From NCBI RefSeq assembly GCF_014083985.1, contig NZ_CP046907.1, positions 5,032,501 through 5,096,500 on the forward strand: a stretch of DNA of 64,000 bases. Direction: 5' to 3'. Both the position numbers and the translations under genes were made by a program. Each line of letters begins with the position of its first letter. Position 1 is the first letter of the stretch. The DNA is from Streptomyces sp. SCUT-3. GTDB lineage: Bacteria; Actinomycetota; Actinomycetes; Streptomycetales; Streptomycetaceae. Below, in pieces: positions 20,882-29,587 of the stretch. The notes beneath the pieces were generated by a model. The model searched no databases. It saw only the letters and a list, made by a program, of their open reading frames with translations, and had not been told where the DNA came from.

Positions 20882-23020
20882 GTGGCGGAGCAGGCGCTGG
20901 AGAGGGACGGGCTGTCGGCGGCCGGGGCCGGCACCGGGGCGGGGGCCGCGGCACCCGCCGTCCCGCGCGACCTCCCCCCGTCGGACCCGTGCTTCCTGGG
21001 CCGGGCCGTGGAGACCAGGGAGCTCCTCGCCGAGATCGACCGCCCCGGGCTGGGGGCGTCCCGCGGCCGTCCGCAGGAGGGCTGCCGCGTCCTCCTCGTG
21101 GCCGGCCGGGCGGGTTCGGGGCGCACGGCCCTGGCGGTGCACCTCGCCCGCCTGGTCGCCGACCGCTACCCGGACGGGCAGCTCTTCGCCCGGCTGACCC
21201 GGCCCGGCGGCGCCCCCGTGTCCGCGGCCCAGGCCGCCCGGTCCTTCCTGGAGCGGCTGGGCCGGCCCGACGACGCCCGCGGGCGGGAGCCGGCCGCGGC
21301 GCTGCGGCGGGCGCTCGCGGGACGGCGGGTGCTGATCGTCCTCGACGACGTGGACGGCGCCGCGCAGATCCGGCCGCTGCTGCCGGACGCCCCCGGCAGC
21401 CTGGTGGTCGCCACCTCCGCGGGGCCGCTCACCGGGATCCCCGACGTGCGCCCCTGCGCCCTGGGCGGGCTCGACACCGCCTCCGCCGTCGAGCTGCTCA
21501 CCCGGACCGCGGGCTCCACCCGCGTCACGTGCGACCCCTGCGCGGCCGAGAGCCTGGTCGCCGAGTGCGCGGGGCACCCCGCCGCGCTGCGCCTGGCGGG
21601 GGCGTGGCTGGCGGCCCGGCCGCGGATGTCGGTGACCGACGCGCTGCAGCGCCTGCGGGACGTCCCCGACACGCCCTTCCCCCCGCCGCCGCCGGGGAGG
21701 GCGCTGCCGCCGGAGCAGGAGGGGTGCCCCGGGGAGGAGGCGGCCGGCCCGGACGGGGGAGGGGCCCCGCCGGTGCCCGCGGCGGCCCCGGTGCCGCCGT
21801 CGCCGCTGCTGAGGGCGTTCCGGCTGGTGTACGAGTCGTTCGCCCCCGGCGCGGCGCGGATGCTGCGCCTGCTGGTCCTCGCGCCGGAGGGCGTGGTCGA
21901 CGAGCACGTCGCCTCCGCGCTGGGAGGGTGTTCGGTCGCCGCTGCGCGGTCGACCCTGGACGAACTGGTCCGGGCCGGCGTCCTGGTGGCCGAGGGGGAC
22001 GCGCTGCGCGTCCCCGCCTGCCTGGTCCCGGCCCTGCGGGCCCTGACCGAGGCACTCGACCGGCCGGCCGAGGTGGAGCTGGCCCGGGCCCGGATGCTGG
22101 AGCGCACCGTGCGGCTCCTGCACGCCTGCCGGCTGGCGCTGACGCCCCCGGACGCCGCGGTGCGCGCCCGGATCGAGGCGCTGCCGCGTGCCATGAGGTT
22201 CCGTTCGCGCGCCGCGGCGGCGGACTGGCTGGACGGCCGGCTGCCGTCCCTGCTGGCGGCGGCGGACGCCGCGGCCGCCGACGGCGGGTTCGACACGCTC
22301 GCCCAGCGCCTGGTGGCGGGGCTGGTGCGGGCGCTCACCCACACCGACGGCGACCGGTCGCCCGAGCTGTACCGGCTGCACGGCCTGGTGCTGGAGGTGG
22401 CCACCCGCCGCGGCCTGCACCGTGAACGCGCCGCCGCGCTGATCAACCTGGCCGACCTGGACGTCAGGGCGGGCCGGCCGGAGGAGGCCCTGGGCCGTTA
22501 CCGCGAGGCCGTCACCGCCGCCCGGGCGGACGGCGACGGGGCCGCCGCGGCCCGCGCGCTCGAGGCCATCGGCAGCACCTACCGGCTGCTGGACGACCCG
22601 GACCGGGCCGCCGACTGGTACGGCCGCGCCCTCGCCCTGCGCCAGTTCCGGGGAGAGCAGGCCGACCAGGCCAGGCTCCACGGCCACCTGGGGGCGATGG
22701 GGGCGCGGAGCGGCCGGTGGGCGGAGAGCCTGCGGGAGTGGAGGGCCTGTGCCGCGCTCCACCGCAGGCTGGGGAACCTCTCCTCCCACGCCCGGGCGCT
22801 GGGGGAGGCGGCCGGGGTGCTGGAGAGCGCGGGGGAGGCCGAGGAGGGGCTGCGGGTCTGCCGCGAGGCGCTGCAGCGCGCCCGCACGGCGGGCGACACG
22901 CGGTTGGAGGCCGCGCTCCAGCTGCGGATGGGCGACACCCTGGAGAGGCTGGGGGATGCGGCCGGGGCGCGGCTGCACAGGGCCGAGGCGGCTCGCCTGC
23001 TGGAGGACGGGAACCGGTAA
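20882..23020 (+). CDS. AfsR-like STAND ATPase / TPR protein without a DNA-binding domain
   Basis: A 712-residue protein resembling the ATPase-plus-TPR half of AfsR/SARP regulators. A nucleotide-binding domain covers about 30-300, with P-loop GRAGSGRT at 75-82 and Walker B VLIVLDDVDG; then a proline-rich linker, a winged-helix-like segment (RMLRLLVLAPEGVVDEHVASALGG), and TPR repeats from about 520 to the end (ADLDVRAGRPEEALGRYREAV, GSTYRLLDDPDRAADWYGRAL). The invariant Walker A Lys is Arg at 81, so ATP hydrolysis may be weak or lost. There is no SARP or LuxR DNA-binding domain, suggesting signalling through protein contacts. GTG 20882 has GGGAG 8 nt upstream. It occupies the place where xerD is usually found. 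Confidence 0.82.
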   Translation: MAEQALERDGLSAAGAGTGAGAAAPAVPRDLPPSDPCFLGRAVETRELLAEIDRPGLGASRGRPQEGCRVLLVAGRAGSGRTALAVHLARLVADRYPDGQLFARLTRPGGAPVSAAQAARSFLERLGRPDDARGREPAAALRRALAGRRVLIVLDDVDGAAQIRPLLPDAPGSLVVATSAGPLTGIPDVRPCALGGLDTASAVELLTRTAGSTRVTCDPCAAESLVAECAGHPAALRLAGAWLAARPRMSVTDALQRLRDVPDTPFPPPPPGRALPPEQEGCPGEEAAGPDGGGAPPVPAAAPVPPSPLLRAFRLVYESFAPGAARMLRLLVLAPEGVVDEHVASALGGCSVAAARSTLDELVRAGVLVAEGDALRVPACLVPALRALTEALDRPAEVELARARMLERTVRLLHACRLALTPPDAAVRARIEALPRAMRFRSRAAAADWLDGRLPSLLAAADAAAADGGFDTLAQRLVAGLVRALTHTDGDRSPELYRLHGLVLEVATRRGLHRERAAALINLADLDVRAGRPEEALGRYREAVTAARADGDGAAAARALEAIGSTYRLLDDPDRAADWYGRALALRQFRGEQADQARLHGHLGAMGARSGRWAESLREWRACAALHRRLGNLSSHARALGEAAGVLESAGEAEEGLRVCREALQRARTAGDTRLEAALQLRMGDTLERLGDAAGARLHRAEAARLLEDGNR

Positions 23021-23092
23021 CAGAGCCGACCCGGAGGAGTACAGCCTGCGAAACATCCAGTTCCCTCCGCGAAATTATTCAGTTTGTAAGGC

Positions 23093-23120
23093 TGGACAGC
23101 GGGATCCCCTTCATTAGACT
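23093..23120 (+). promoter_or_regulatory. Candidate sigma-70-type promoter of ald
   Basis: TGGACA (23093-23098) and TAGACT (23115-23120) are 16 bp apart, five and four matches to the housekeeping consensus. They lie in an AT-rich island (about 23050-23120, including GAAATTATTCAGTTTGTAAG) unusual for this genome, about 80 bp before the ald start. The AT-rich stretch upstream could hold an Lrp/AsnC-type operator, as known for ald in other actinobacteria; that is inference. Confidence 0.4.
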
Positions 23121-23200
23121 TGGCCACATCGCGACTGTTGCGACTTGTTCCGGCATGTCCGGACTCTCCCGAATCCCCTCATTCAAGGACCGTGATCCAC

Positions 23201-24316
23201 GTGAAGGTCGGCATCCCCCGCGAGGTCAAGAACAACGAGTTCCGCGTGGCCATCACGCCCGCCGGCGTGCACGAGCTCGCCCGGGGCGGCCACCAGGTGT
23301 TCGTGGAGCACGACGCGGGCGTCGGCTCCTCGATCACCGACGACGAGTACGTCGCGGCGGGGGCCCGCATACTCGGCACGGCCGACGAGGTCTGGGCCGA
23401 GGCCGACCTGCTGCTGAAGGTCAAGGAGCCGATCGCGGAGGAGTACCACCGCCTGCGCAAGGACCAGACGCTCTTCACCTACCTGCACCTGGCCGCCTCC
23501 CGCGAGTGCACCGACGCCCTGCTGGCCTCCGGCACCACGGCGATCGCCTACGAGACGGTCGAGACGGCCAACCGCCGCCTGCCCCTGCTCGCCCCGATGT
23601 CCGAGGTCGCGGGCCGGCTGGCCCCGCAGGTCGGCGCCTACAGCCTGATGCGCTTCGCCGGCGGCCGCGGCGTGCTGCCCGGCGGCGTCCCCGGCGTGGC
23701 CGCGGGCCGCGCCGTGGTGATCGGCGCCGGCGTCTCCGGCTGGAACGCGGCGACCGTGGCGCTGGGCATGGGCTTCCACGTCACCCTGCTCGACCGCGAC
23801 CTCGACAAGCTCCGCGAGGCCGACCGGTTCTTCGGCAACCGCGTGCAGACCGTCGCCTCCAACGCCTTCGAGCTGGAGCGGGCCGTCCTGGCGGCGGACC
23901 TGGTCATCGGCGCGGTGCTGATCCCCGGCGCCCGCGCGCCCAAGCTGGTCACCAACGAGATGGTCTCGCGCATGAAGCCCGGCTCGGTGCTCGTCGACAT
24001 CGCCATCGACCAGGGCGGCTGCTTCGAGGACTCGCGCCCGACCACCCACGCCGAGCCCACCTACCGGGTGCACGACTCGGTCTTCTACTGCGTGGCCAAC
24101 ATGCCCGGCGCGGTGCCCCACACCTCCACCCACGCCCTGACCAACGCCACGCTGCCCTACATCGTGGAGCTGGCCAACCGCGGCTGGCGCGAGGCCGTCC
24201 GGCGCGACGCCGCCCTGGCCAAGGGGCTCAACACCCACGAGGGCCGGGTCACCTACGGTCCGGTCGGCGAGGCGCACGGCCTCGACGTTGTCGACATCGC
24301 GACAGTTCTCGCCTGA
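23201..24316 (+). CDS. ald: Alanine dehydrogenase
   Basis: A 371-residue NAD-dependent L-alanine dehydrogenase interconverting alanine with pyruvate and ammonia. It begins with the family signature [19 protein letters not shown]; the Rossmann motif is [21 protein letters not shown]; active-site residues lie in LLKVKEP and HLAAS, and the later [19 protein letters not shown] is characteristic. GTG 23201 gives the normal N-terminus, with AAGGA about 11 nt upstream; GTG 23192 is a less likely alternative. Preceded by its own candidate promoter and followed by a 14-bp hairpin, so probably monocistronic. Confidence 0.95.
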   Translation: MKVGIPREVKNNEFRVAITPAGVHELARGGHQVFVEHDAGVGSSITDDEYVAAGARILGTADEVWAEADLLLKVKEPIAEEYHRLRKDQTLFTYLHLAASRECTDALLASGTTAIAYETVETANRRLPLLAPMSEVAGRLAPQVGAYSLMRFAGGRGVLPGGVPGVAAGRAVVIGAGVSGWNAATVALGMGFHVTLLDRDLDKLREADRFFGNRVQTVASNAFELERAVLAADLVIGAVLIPGARAPKLVTNEMVSRMKPGSVLVDIAIDQGGCFEDSRPTTHAEPTYRVHDSVFYCVANMPGAVPHTSTHALTNATLPYIVELANRGWREAVRRDAALAKGLNTHEGRVTYGPVGEAHGLDVVDIATVLA

Positions 24317-24652
24317 GCGACGGCCGCGCGGCGCCGACGAGCCGCGGACGAGACGCCGACGAGCCGGCGGGGCCCCGACGGGCCCCGCCGGCTTCCGTCG
24401 TGCCGGAGGGGTTGACGCGGGGTCAACTTGCCTCGAACATGACTTTTTCGCCGTTCTCCGCGTCCGGGAAATCTCTCGGACGACCGCCCCGAACCCTTGA
24501 CAGCGGGGCCTTTCGTCACCGACACATCGTGCCGTCTCCGCCGGATTGTGTTGCTGCGGAAGGCCGACACGCCATAGAGTCGCGAACCGTCGGCATGCTG
24601 TCAGGCTGACCTGTCTAGAAGATTCCTGGTCACCAAGGAGGTAAGACGACTT
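24317..24652 (+). other. Intergenic region between ald and parA
   Basis: 336 bp. It begins with the ald hairpin, then has the palindrome GTTGACGCGGGGTCAAC at about 24411-24427, an AT-richer stretch with GACTTTTTCGCCG, and TTGACA near 24496 that could be a -35 element. A well-formed AAGGAGGT precedes parA. No parS-like GTTTCACGTGGAAC was found here or elsewhere in the window. Confidence 0.5.
24362..24393 (+). terminator. Hairpin after ald
   Basis: A 14-bp perfect stem (24362-24375 against 24380-24393) with a 4-nt CGAC loop, 46 nt after the ald stop. Confidence 0.7.
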
Positions 24653-25795
24653 GTGAATGAGTCGACATTTGCTCCCGGGGGTGGTCAGCCAGGAACGCCG
24701 GTGCCGGCGCGGGAGAGCGCCGGGCTCGAGGCCGTCGGCTCCGTCGCGGTGCGGACGTTCGCCGCCCACCAGAGCATCGACACGGCGAGGACCCGCGCGG
24801 TCCGCCACGCGGCGACCGGGGCCGACACCGACCGGTTCGCCGACTACGACGACGACCTGACCGACGGTCAGCTCTACGATCCGGACGCCGAGTACGAGCC
24901 GGACCCCGAGTACGCGGCCACCCTCGCGCCCGACGCCGCCCGGCAGCGCCGCGAGCGGGTCGGCCCCACCGGCCGCCCCCTGCCCTACTTCCCGATCCCC
25001 GGCCCCGTGTCCGAGCACGGCCCCGCCACGATCATCGCCATGTGCAACCAGAAGGGCGGGGTCGGCAAGACGACCTCGACCATCAACCTCGGCGCCGCAC
25101 TGGCCGAGTACGGCCGCCGGGTCCTCCTGGTCGACTTCGACCCGCAGGGAGCCCTGTCCGTGGGCCTGGGGGTCAACCCCATGGAACTCGACATCACCGT
25201 CTACAACCTGCTCATGGAGCGCGGCCTGGCCGCCGACGAGGTGTTGCTGAAGACGGCCGTCCCCGGCATGGACCTGCTGCCCAGCAACATCGACCTGTCC
25301 GCCGCAGAGGTGCAGCTGGTCAGCGAGGTCGCCCGCGAGTCCACCCTGCAGCGCGCCCTCAAGCCGCTGATGCAGGACTACGACTACGTCATCATCGACT
25401 GCCAGCCCTCGCTCGGCCTGCTCACCGTCAACGCGCTGACCGCGGCGCACCGGGTGATCGTGCCGCTGGAGTGCGAGTTCTTCGCGCTGCGCGGAGTCGC
25501 GCTGCTCACCGAGACGATCGAGAAGGTCCGCGAGCGGCTCAACCCCGAGCTGGACCTCGACGGCATCCTGGCCACCATGTACGACTCCCGCACCGTGCAC
25601 AGCCGGGAGGTGCTGGCGCGCGTCGTCGAGGCCTTCGGCGAGCACGTCTTCCACACCGTCATCGGCCGCACCGTGCGCTTCCCGGAGACCACGGTGGCCG
25701 GCGAGCCCATCACCACCTACGCCTCCAACTCCGTCGGTGCCGCCGCATACCGCCAGCTCGCCAGGGAGGTGCTCGCCCGGTGCCACGCCGAGTGA
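24653..25795 (+). CDS. parA: ParA-family ATPase, chromosome partitioning type
   Basis: A 380-residue Walker-type ATPase. The deviant Walker A KGGVGKTTSTINL follows IIAMCNQ at about residue 130; the motifs VLLVDFDPQG and YVIIDCQPSLGLLTVNAL and the late TVAGEPITTYA match ParA/Soj. An unusual 120-residue N-terminal extension is disordered and rich in Asp, Glu, Pro and Ala. GTG 24653 has AAGGAGGT 10 nt upstream. This is not the parAB locus near oriC: no ParB homologue is adjacent. Instead it is followed by an overlapping gene for a possible ribbon-helix-helix protein and by scpA-scpB, pointing to a role in chromosome organisation. Confidence 0.88.
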   Translation: MNESTFAPGGGQPGTPVPARESAGLEAVGSVAVRTFAAHQSIDTARTRAVRHAATGADTDRFADYDDDLTDGQLYDPDAEYEPDPEYAATLAPDAARQRRERVGPTGRPLPYFPIPGPVSEHGPATIIAMCNQKGGVGKTTSTINLGAALAEYGRRVLLVDFDPQGALSVGLGVNPMELDITVYNLLMERGLAADEVLLKTAVPGMDLLPSNIDLSAAEVQLVSEVARESTLQRALKPLMQDYDYVIIDCQPSLGLLTVNALTAAHRVIVPLECEFFALRGVALLTETIEKVRERLNPELDLDGILATMYDSRTVHSREVLARVVEAFGEHVFHTVIGRTVRFPETTVAGEPITTYASNSVGAAAYRQLAREVLARCHAE

Positions 25796-26535
25796 GCCTC
25801 CCCGGGGCCGACGAACTCTTCCGCACCACCGGGGGCACGGCGCTCCAGCCGCCCTCCCGCGGCGCGGACGGCGGCGGAGGGACACCGCAGTCGTCCGGCG
25901 GCCGGGAACGGCCCGAGGAACGGCCGCGCCCGCCCTTCCCCGCAGAAGGCAGGGACGCCTTCGGCGCGGCACCGGGCGCCCAGGCCGGCCCGGCGCCCGC
26001 GGCCGCCGCGGGCACGGGACCGGACCGCCACGACCGCCCGGCCGCGGGCGCCCCGGAGCACTCGGGCCGGGGCTCCGGGACCGGCGCGGAGCAGGACGGC
26101 CGCGACCGCCGCCGCACCGTCCCCGAGCAGCTGCAGCAGACGCAGGCGAACCACGTGCCGCGCACCACGGTGGCCCCGCGCCGCCCCGGCCAGCCGCAGG
26201 CCGCCGCCCCGCAGACCGCCGCCCCGCAGGGGGCCGGGCCGCAGGGGGCCGGGACGGTTCCCGCGGCGTCCGGCCAGCCCCCACGGCGCGCACGGCAGCC
26301 GCGCCCGACGCCGCGCCGCCCCAGCGGCCGCGAACGGCACGACGAGAAGATCACCGTGTACGTCTCGGCCGAGGAGCTGATGGACCTCGAGCACGCGCGG
26401 CTGGTGCTGCGCGGGGAACACGGCCTGGCGGTCGACCGCGGGCGGATCGTCCGCGAGGCGGTCGCCGTGGTGCTCGCCGACCTCGAGGCGCGGGGCGACG
26501 CGAGCATCCTGGTGCGGCGGCTGCGCGGTCGCTGA
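25780..26535 (+). CDS. Hypothetical protein with C-terminal RHH-like domain, ParA partner candidate
   Basis: A 251-residue protein. A short N-terminal block (PRRVSLPGADELFRTTGG) is followed by about 160 disordered residues rich in Pro, Gly, Ala, Arg and Gln. The C-terminal 65 residues are well formed: EKITVYVSAEELMDLEHARL, then HGLAVDRGRIVREAVAVVLADLE, a strand-helix-helix layout like ribbon-helix-helix DNA-binding proteins. GTG 25780 has GGAGGT 9 nt upstream and overlaps parA by 16 nt; GTG 25792 (4-nt overlap) is the alternative. Tight coupling to parA suggests it is the DNA-binding partner, a ParB substitute. That is inference; the family has no established function known to me. Confidence 0.72.
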   Translation: MPRRVSLPGADELFRTTGGTALQPPSRGADGGGGTPQSSGGRERPEERPRPPFPAEGRDAFGAAPGAQAGPAPAAAAGTGPDRHDRPAAGAPEHSGRGSGTGAEQDGRDRRRTVPEQLQQTQANHVPRTTVAPRRPGQPQAAAPQTAAPQGAGPQGAGTVPAASGQPPRRARQPRPTPRRPSGRERHDEKITVYVSAEELMDLEHARLVLRGEHGLAVDRGRIVREAVAVVLADLEARGDASILVRRLRGR

Positions 26536-26612
26536 CCCGCCCGCGGGTAGTCTCGGTCCCGGGTGCGGCCACCGTCCGGCCGGCGCCCGGTCAGCCCCAG
26601 GCAGGAAGCCCG

Positions 26613-27626
26613 ATGCCGCCCACCGACGACGTGGCCCCCGCCGCCCCCTCCCCGGGGGCGGCGGGCGGGCCGTCACGTCCCGCACGGCGCCCCCTGGGCA
26701 GCGGCCCCGGGGCGGGGACCACCGGCGCACCCTCCGGCGGAACCCCCGGTGAGTCCCCGGGCGCGTCCCCCGGGGGGACGGACGGGGAGGCCGGCCGCGA
26801 CGGGCGGGGGGAGCACGGCTTCCGGGTGCGCCTGGAGAACTTCGAGGGCCCCTTCGACCTGCTGCTCCACCTGATCGCCCGGCACAAGATGGACGTCACC
26901 GAGGTCGCCCTGTCCCGGGTCACCGACGACTTCATGGCGCACATCCGGGCCACGGGCCCGGACTGGGACCTCGACCGGACCACGGAGTTCCTCGTCGTCG
27001 CGGCCACCCTGCTCGACCTCAAGGCCGCACGGCTGCTCCCCGTCGCCGAGGTCGAGAACGAGGAGGACCTGGCCCTGCTGGAGGCGCGGGACCTGCTCTT
27101 CGCCCGGCTCCTGCAGTACCGCGCCTACAAGCGCGTCGCGCGGATCCTCGCCGACCGCTGGGAACAGGAGGAACTGCGCCGTCCGCGCACCGTCGGCCTG
27201 GAACCGCACCACGCCGCCCTCCTGCCCGAGGTCGTGCTCGGCATCGGCCCCGAGGGGTTCGCCGAGCTCGCGGCCCGGGTCCTGCGGCCCAGGCCCCGGC
27301 CGCAGGTGTACGTCGACCACATCCACGCCCCGCTGGTCAGCGTGCGCGAGCAGGCGGAGGTCGTGGCCGGCCGCCTGCGGGAGCTGGGCGAGGCGACGTT
27401 CGCGGCGCTCACCGAGGACGCCCGCGGCGACACCCTCACGGTCGTGGCCCGCTTCCTGGCCGTGCTGGAGCTGTACCGGGAGAGGGCGGTGGCGCTGGAC
27501 CAGCCGGAGGCGCTGGGGGAGTTGCTGGTGCGCTGGACCGGGGACGGGACCGGCCGCCCGGCGGTGACCGACGAGTTCGACCGGGAAGAGCGGCCGGACG
27601 CGAGCACGACGGAGACGAGGACGTGA
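26613..27626 (+). CDS. scpA: Segregation and condensation protein A
   Basis: A 337-residue kleisin that bridges SMC heads in bacterial condensin. After about 70 disordered residues comes the conserved FRVRLENFEGPFDLLLHLIARHKMDVTEVAL, then TEFLVVAATLLDLKAARLLP, and a C-terminal winged-helix region (FLAVLELYRERAVALDQPEALGELLVRW). The long Gly/Pro-rich N-terminus is an actinobacterial feature. ATG 26613 follows AGGAAG. It overlaps scpB by 4 nt (GTGA). Confidence 0.93.
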   Translation: MPPTDDVAPAAPSPGAAGGPSRPARRPLGSGPGAGTTGAPSGGTPGESPGASPGGTDGEAGRDGRGEHGFRVRLENFEGPFDLLLHLIARHKMDVTEVALSRVTDDFMAHIRATGPDWDLDRTTEFLVVAATLLDLKAARLLPVAEVENEEDLALLEARDLLFARLLQYRAYKRVARILADRWEQEELRRPRTVGLEPHHAALLPEVVLGIGPEGFAELAARVLRPRPRPQVYVDHIHAPLVSVREQAEVVAGRLRELGEATFAALTEDARGDTLTVVARFLAVLELYRERAVALDQPEALGELLVRWTGDGTGRPAVTDEFDREERPDASTTETRT

Positions 27627-28309
27627 GAGAACCGGGCCCGGACCTGCCGGACACCACCGCGCAGGAGGAAGCACCGGCGCCGCCCCCGGCCGGCCTGCTC
27701 TCCACGGCCGGACTCGACCTCAAACCCGCACTGGAGGCGGTGCTGACGGTCGCCGACGAGCCGGCCGCGGAGGAGCGGCTGGCGCAGGTGCTGCAGCGCC
27801 CCCGCCGCGAGGTCGTCCTGGCCCTGCACGAACTGGCCGAGGAGTACACGGCCGCGGGCCGCGGGTTCGACCTGCGCAAGGTGGCCGGGGGGTGGCGCTT
27901 CTACACCCGCGCCGCCTACTCGCCCGCCGTGGAGCGGTTCGTCCTGGACGGGCGGCAGGCCCGCCTGACACAGGCCGCACTGGAGACCCTCGCGGTGGTC
28001 GCCTACCGCCAGCCGGTCAGCCGCTCGCGGGTCTCCGCGGTGCGCGGGGTCAACTGCGACGGCGTCATGCGCACCCTCCTGCACAGGGGTCTGGTCCGGG
28101 AGGCTGGGACGGAGGCCGCCACAGGTGCGATCCTGTACGGGACGACGGACTACTTCCTGGAGCGGATGGGCCTGCGGGGCCTCGACGAGCTTCCCGAACT
28201 GGCGCCCTTCCTACCGGAGGCGGACGCCGTGGAGGCGGAGTCCGGGGAGGGGGTTCCGTCGTTCGACCCGGACGAAGAAGACACCACCCACTCGACTACG
28301 GAACCTTGA
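27623..28309 (+). CDS. scpB: Segregation and condensation protein B
   Basis: A 228-residue partner of ScpA built from two winged-helix domains: LKPALEAVLTVADEPAAEERLAQVL to RGFDLRKVAGGWRFYTRAAY, and LTQAALETLAVVAYRQPVSRSRV to YGTTDYFLERMGLRGLDELPEL. The GTG start overlaps the scpA stop by 4 nt and its stop overlaps the rluB start by 1 nt, so scpA, scpB and rluB are translationally coupled. The C-terminal tail is acidic. Confidence 0.93.
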   Translation: MREPGPDLPDTTAQEEAPAPPPAGLLSTAGLDLKPALEAVLTVADEPAAEERLAQVLQRPRREVVLALHELAEEYTAAGRGFDLRKVAGGWRFYTRAAYSPAVERFVLDGRQARLTQAALETLAVVAYRQPVSRSRVSAVRGVNCDGVMRTLLHRGLVREAGTEAATGAILYGTTDYFLERMGLRGLDELPELAPFLPEADAVEAESGEGVPSFDPDEEDTTHSTTEP

Positions 28310-29493
28310 TGCGAAGCAGCGGCAGGAACAGCGGCAACCGGAACTACCGGGGCGCCGGCAATCAGCGCGACGACCAGAGCAGGCGCGCGGGCCGACCCCG
28401 CCCCGAGGAGCGCCGCTACGACGTCGGTGGCTCCTCGGGCACCGGATCGGGGGAGGGCAGGCAGGGCGAGGGCCGCAAGGGCGGCCGCCCCGGCACCGGG
28501 GGAGCGGGCGCGGGCGGACGCGGCACCGGCGGCGGACGCCCCGGCGGCACCGGCGGACGTCCCGGCGGCACCGGCGGACGTCCCGGCGGCGGAGGCGGGC
28601 GCCCCGGCGGCGGAGGCGCGGGCGGCGGGCGCGCGGGCGGCGGGGGCGGTCCGCAGCGCGGCCGCCGGCCGGCCCCGGCCCGCTCCCGCGAGTACGAGGC
28701 CCAGGTGGAGGAGCGCAACCGCGCGCGGCACGACAAGCCGCAGGTCAAGCTCCCCAAGACCTTCGGCGAGGTGGAGGGCGAGCGCCTGCAGAAGGTGCTG
28801 GCGCGGGCCGGCATGGGCAGCCGGCGGGCGTGCGAGGAGCTGATCGACGCCGGCCGGGTGGAGGTCAACGGGCAGATCGTCCTGGAGCAGGGCCTGCGGG
28901 TCGACCCGGAGAAGGACGAGATCAAGGTCGACGGCCTGACCGTCGCCACCCAGAGCTACCTGTTCTTCGCGCTCAACAAGCCGGCCGGGGTCGTCTCCAC
29001 CATGGAGGACCCGGACGGACGTCAGTGCCTGGGCGACTACGTGACCAACCGCGAGACGCGGCTGTTCCACGTCGGCCGCCTCGACACCGAGACCGAGGGC
29101 ATCATCCTGCTCACCAACCACGGAGAGCTGGCCCACCGCCTCACCCACCCCAAGTACGGCGTGACCAAGACCTACCTGGCCGCCATCGTCGGCCCCCTCC
29201 CCAAGGACCTGGGCAAGCGGCTCAAGGACGGCATCCCGCTGGAGGACGGCTACGCGCGCGCCGACAACTTCAGGGTCGTCCAGAACACCGGGAAGAACTA
29301 CCTGGTCGAGGTGAGCCTGCACGAGGGGCGCAAGCACATCGTGCGGCGCATGCTCGCCGAGGCGGGCTTCCCCGTGGAGAAGCTGGTGCGCACCCACTTC
29401 GGGCCCATCGCGCTGGGCGACCAGAAGTCCGGCTGGCTGCGCCGCCTGACCAACACCGAGGTCGGCATGCTGATGCGCGAGGTCGGCCTGTAG
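28309..29493 (+). CDS. rluB: Pseudouridine synthase, RluB/RsuA family
   Basis: A 394-residue rRNA pseudouridine synthase. The first about 130 residues are a disordered Gly/Arg-rich stretch with repeated TGGRPGG. Then follow an S4 RNA-binding domain (RLQKVLARAGMGSRRACEELI) and the catalytic domain with HVGRLDTETEGIILLTNHGEL, which has the catalytic Asp, and the closing HEGRKHIVRRMLAEAGFPVEKLVR. It likely modifies U2605-type positions in 23S rRNA. The basic Gly/Arg-rich extension may help bind rRNA. ATG overlaps the scpB stop (TGATG). A 20-bp bidirectional hairpin follows. Confidence 0.92.
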   Translation: MRSSGRNSGNRNYRGAGNQRDDQSRRAGRPRPEERRYDVGGSSGTGSGEGRQGEGRKGGRPGTGGAGAGGRGTGGGRPGGTGGRPGGTGGRPGGGGGRPGGGGAGGGRAGGGGGPQRGRRPAPARSREYEAQVEERNRARHDKPQVKLPKTFGEVEGERLQKVLARAGMGSRRACEELIDAGRVEVNGQIVLEQGLRVDPEKDEIKVDGLTVATQSYLFFALNKPAGVVSTMEDPDGRQCLGDYVTNRETRLFHVGRLDTETEGIILLTNHGELAHRLTHPKYGVTKTYLAAIVGPLPKDLGKRLKDGIPLEDGYARADNFRVVQNTGKNYLVEVSLHEGRKHIVRRMLAEAGFPVEKLVRTHFGPIALGDQKSGWLRRLTNTEVGMLMREVGL

Positions 29494-29537
29494 GACCCGG
29501 CCCGCGGCAGACCCGGCCTTCGGCAGCCGCGCGGGGA

Positions 29538-29580
29538 GCGGGGAGGGGGAGGGACGGCTCCCGTCCCTCCCCCTCCCCGC
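29538..29580. terminator. Bidirectional hairpin between rluB and Rieske gene
   Basis: A perfect 20-bp inverted repeat (29538-29557 against 29561-29580) with a CTC loop. One arm is almost all purine and the other almost all pyrimidine. Confidence 0.8.
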
Positions 29581-29587
29581 GCCGCGG

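Noticed and set aside
20882-23020. Full AfsR/SARP regulator
   Set aside because: No SARP winged-helix domain upstream; the chosen start leaves only about 35 residues before the nucleotide-binding domain.
23183-26293. A 1036-codon minus-strand frame across ald and parA
   Set aside because: It spans two clear genes and the intergenic region between them, has no motif and is an antisense shadow of high GC.
24317-29493. parS sites near parA
   Set aside because: No copy of GTTTCACGTGGAAC or a close variant was found by eye; this supports the view that the ParA is not the oriC type.
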